The position numbers were made by a program, and so were the translations under genes. From Deltaproteobacteria bacterium (GTDB lineage Bacteria; Desulfobacterota; Binatia; Binatales; Binataceae), in assembly GCA_021799555.1 (NCBI GenBank), contig JAJZAG010000216.1, forward strand, positions 1-6,486: a stretch of 6,486 nucleotides of DNA. Direction: 5' to 3'. Under the pieces are notes generated by a model that was not told the DNA's origin, searched no databases, and saw only the letters and a program-made list of their open reading frames with translations. Of the stretch, positions 6,431 to 6,486 are shown piece after piece. Numbering within the stretch: the first letter of the stretch is position 1; the number at the start of each line of letters is the position of its first letter.

Positions 6431-6486
6431 CGATTAGCGCCCGACCTCGCGTTCTCCGGGTTCCACCTCGAGTCGAAATTGCGCGC

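Larger units (their letters stand above)
5853..6486. other. 634-bp gene-poor region downstream of the LLM gene
   Basis: No convincing coding region was found on either strand. Plus ORFs of 60-129 codons at 5812-6437 and a minus ORF at 5907-6149 are rich in Arg, Pro, Ser, Cys and Trp, show no family motif and no proper RBS, and look like GC-rich noise. The composition is slightly less GC-rich than the genes. Present are a 12-bp direct repeat (5872-5883 and 6419-6430), a 6-bp inverted repeat ATCGCG/CGCGAT (6032-6049), and a minus-strand frame entering at the right edge and ending at TAA 6436-6434. No tRNA, rRNA, CRISPR, transposase or strong terminator was recognised. It could be decayed sequence or a non-coding spacer. 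Confidence 0.55.

Noticed and set aside
6048..6437. 129-codon plus-strand ORF in the gene-poor region
   Set aside because: No SD at the ATG, unusual Cys/Trp/Pro/Ser-rich product without recognisable motif, and overlapping ORFs in another frame; most likely chance or decayed sequence.

Overview
The window is about 60% or more GC, densely coded, and holds two divergent transcription units plus one gene-poor end. The lineage cannot be fixed from sequence alone. High GC, a deazaflavin-type LLM oxidoreductase and a probably exported COG4798-like methyltransferase fit an uncultured soil-type diderm bacterium. Candidatus Binatota, Acidobacteriota or a deltaproteobacterial relative are guesses, not findings.

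Positions 1-3951, minus strand: a compact late haem-biosynthesis operon, read right to left. It runs from a 656-residue protein fusing uroporphyrinogen-III synthase (HemD) to uroporphyrinogen decarboxylase (HemE), to ferrochelatase (HemH), to a HemY-type protoporphyrinogen/coproporphyrinogen oxidase (HemG) cut by the left window edge. HemDE and HemH overlap by 4 nt (GTGA) and HemH and HemG are 4 nt apart, so the three are very probably co-transcribed and the first two translationally coupled. The gene order matches Bacillus hemEHY with a HemD domain added at the front. Together they take hydroxymethylbilane to uroporphyrinogen III, then coproporphyrinogen III, and supply the oxidation and iron-insertion steps. 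No coproporphyrinogen dehydrogenase (HemF/HemN) or coproheme decarboxylase (ChdC/HemQ) is visible, so whether the cell uses the protoporphyrin or the coproporphyrin branch is open.

Positions 3952-4132: a 181-bp divergent intergenic region with GC-rich palindromes, one abutting the ribosome binding site of the plus-strand unit.

Positions 4133-5852, plus strand: a predicted SAM methyltransferase with a signal peptide, then 25 nt downstream an LLM-class (TIGR03619-like, probably F420- or flavin-dependent) oxidoreductase. They are close enough to be one unit, although a small hairpin straddles the first gene's stop codon. Their substrates are unknown and nothing in the sequence ties them to haem.

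Positions 5853-6486: no convincing gene. It holds an exact 12-bp direct repeat 547 bp apart, short low-quality ORFs, and a possible 16-codon C-terminal tail on the minus strand at the right edge.

The most interesting point is the HemD-HemE fusion. It also carries a Shine-Dalgarno-like GGGAG six bases before an in-frame ATG exactly at the HemE domain boundary, which could give both a fused and a free HemE from one gene.
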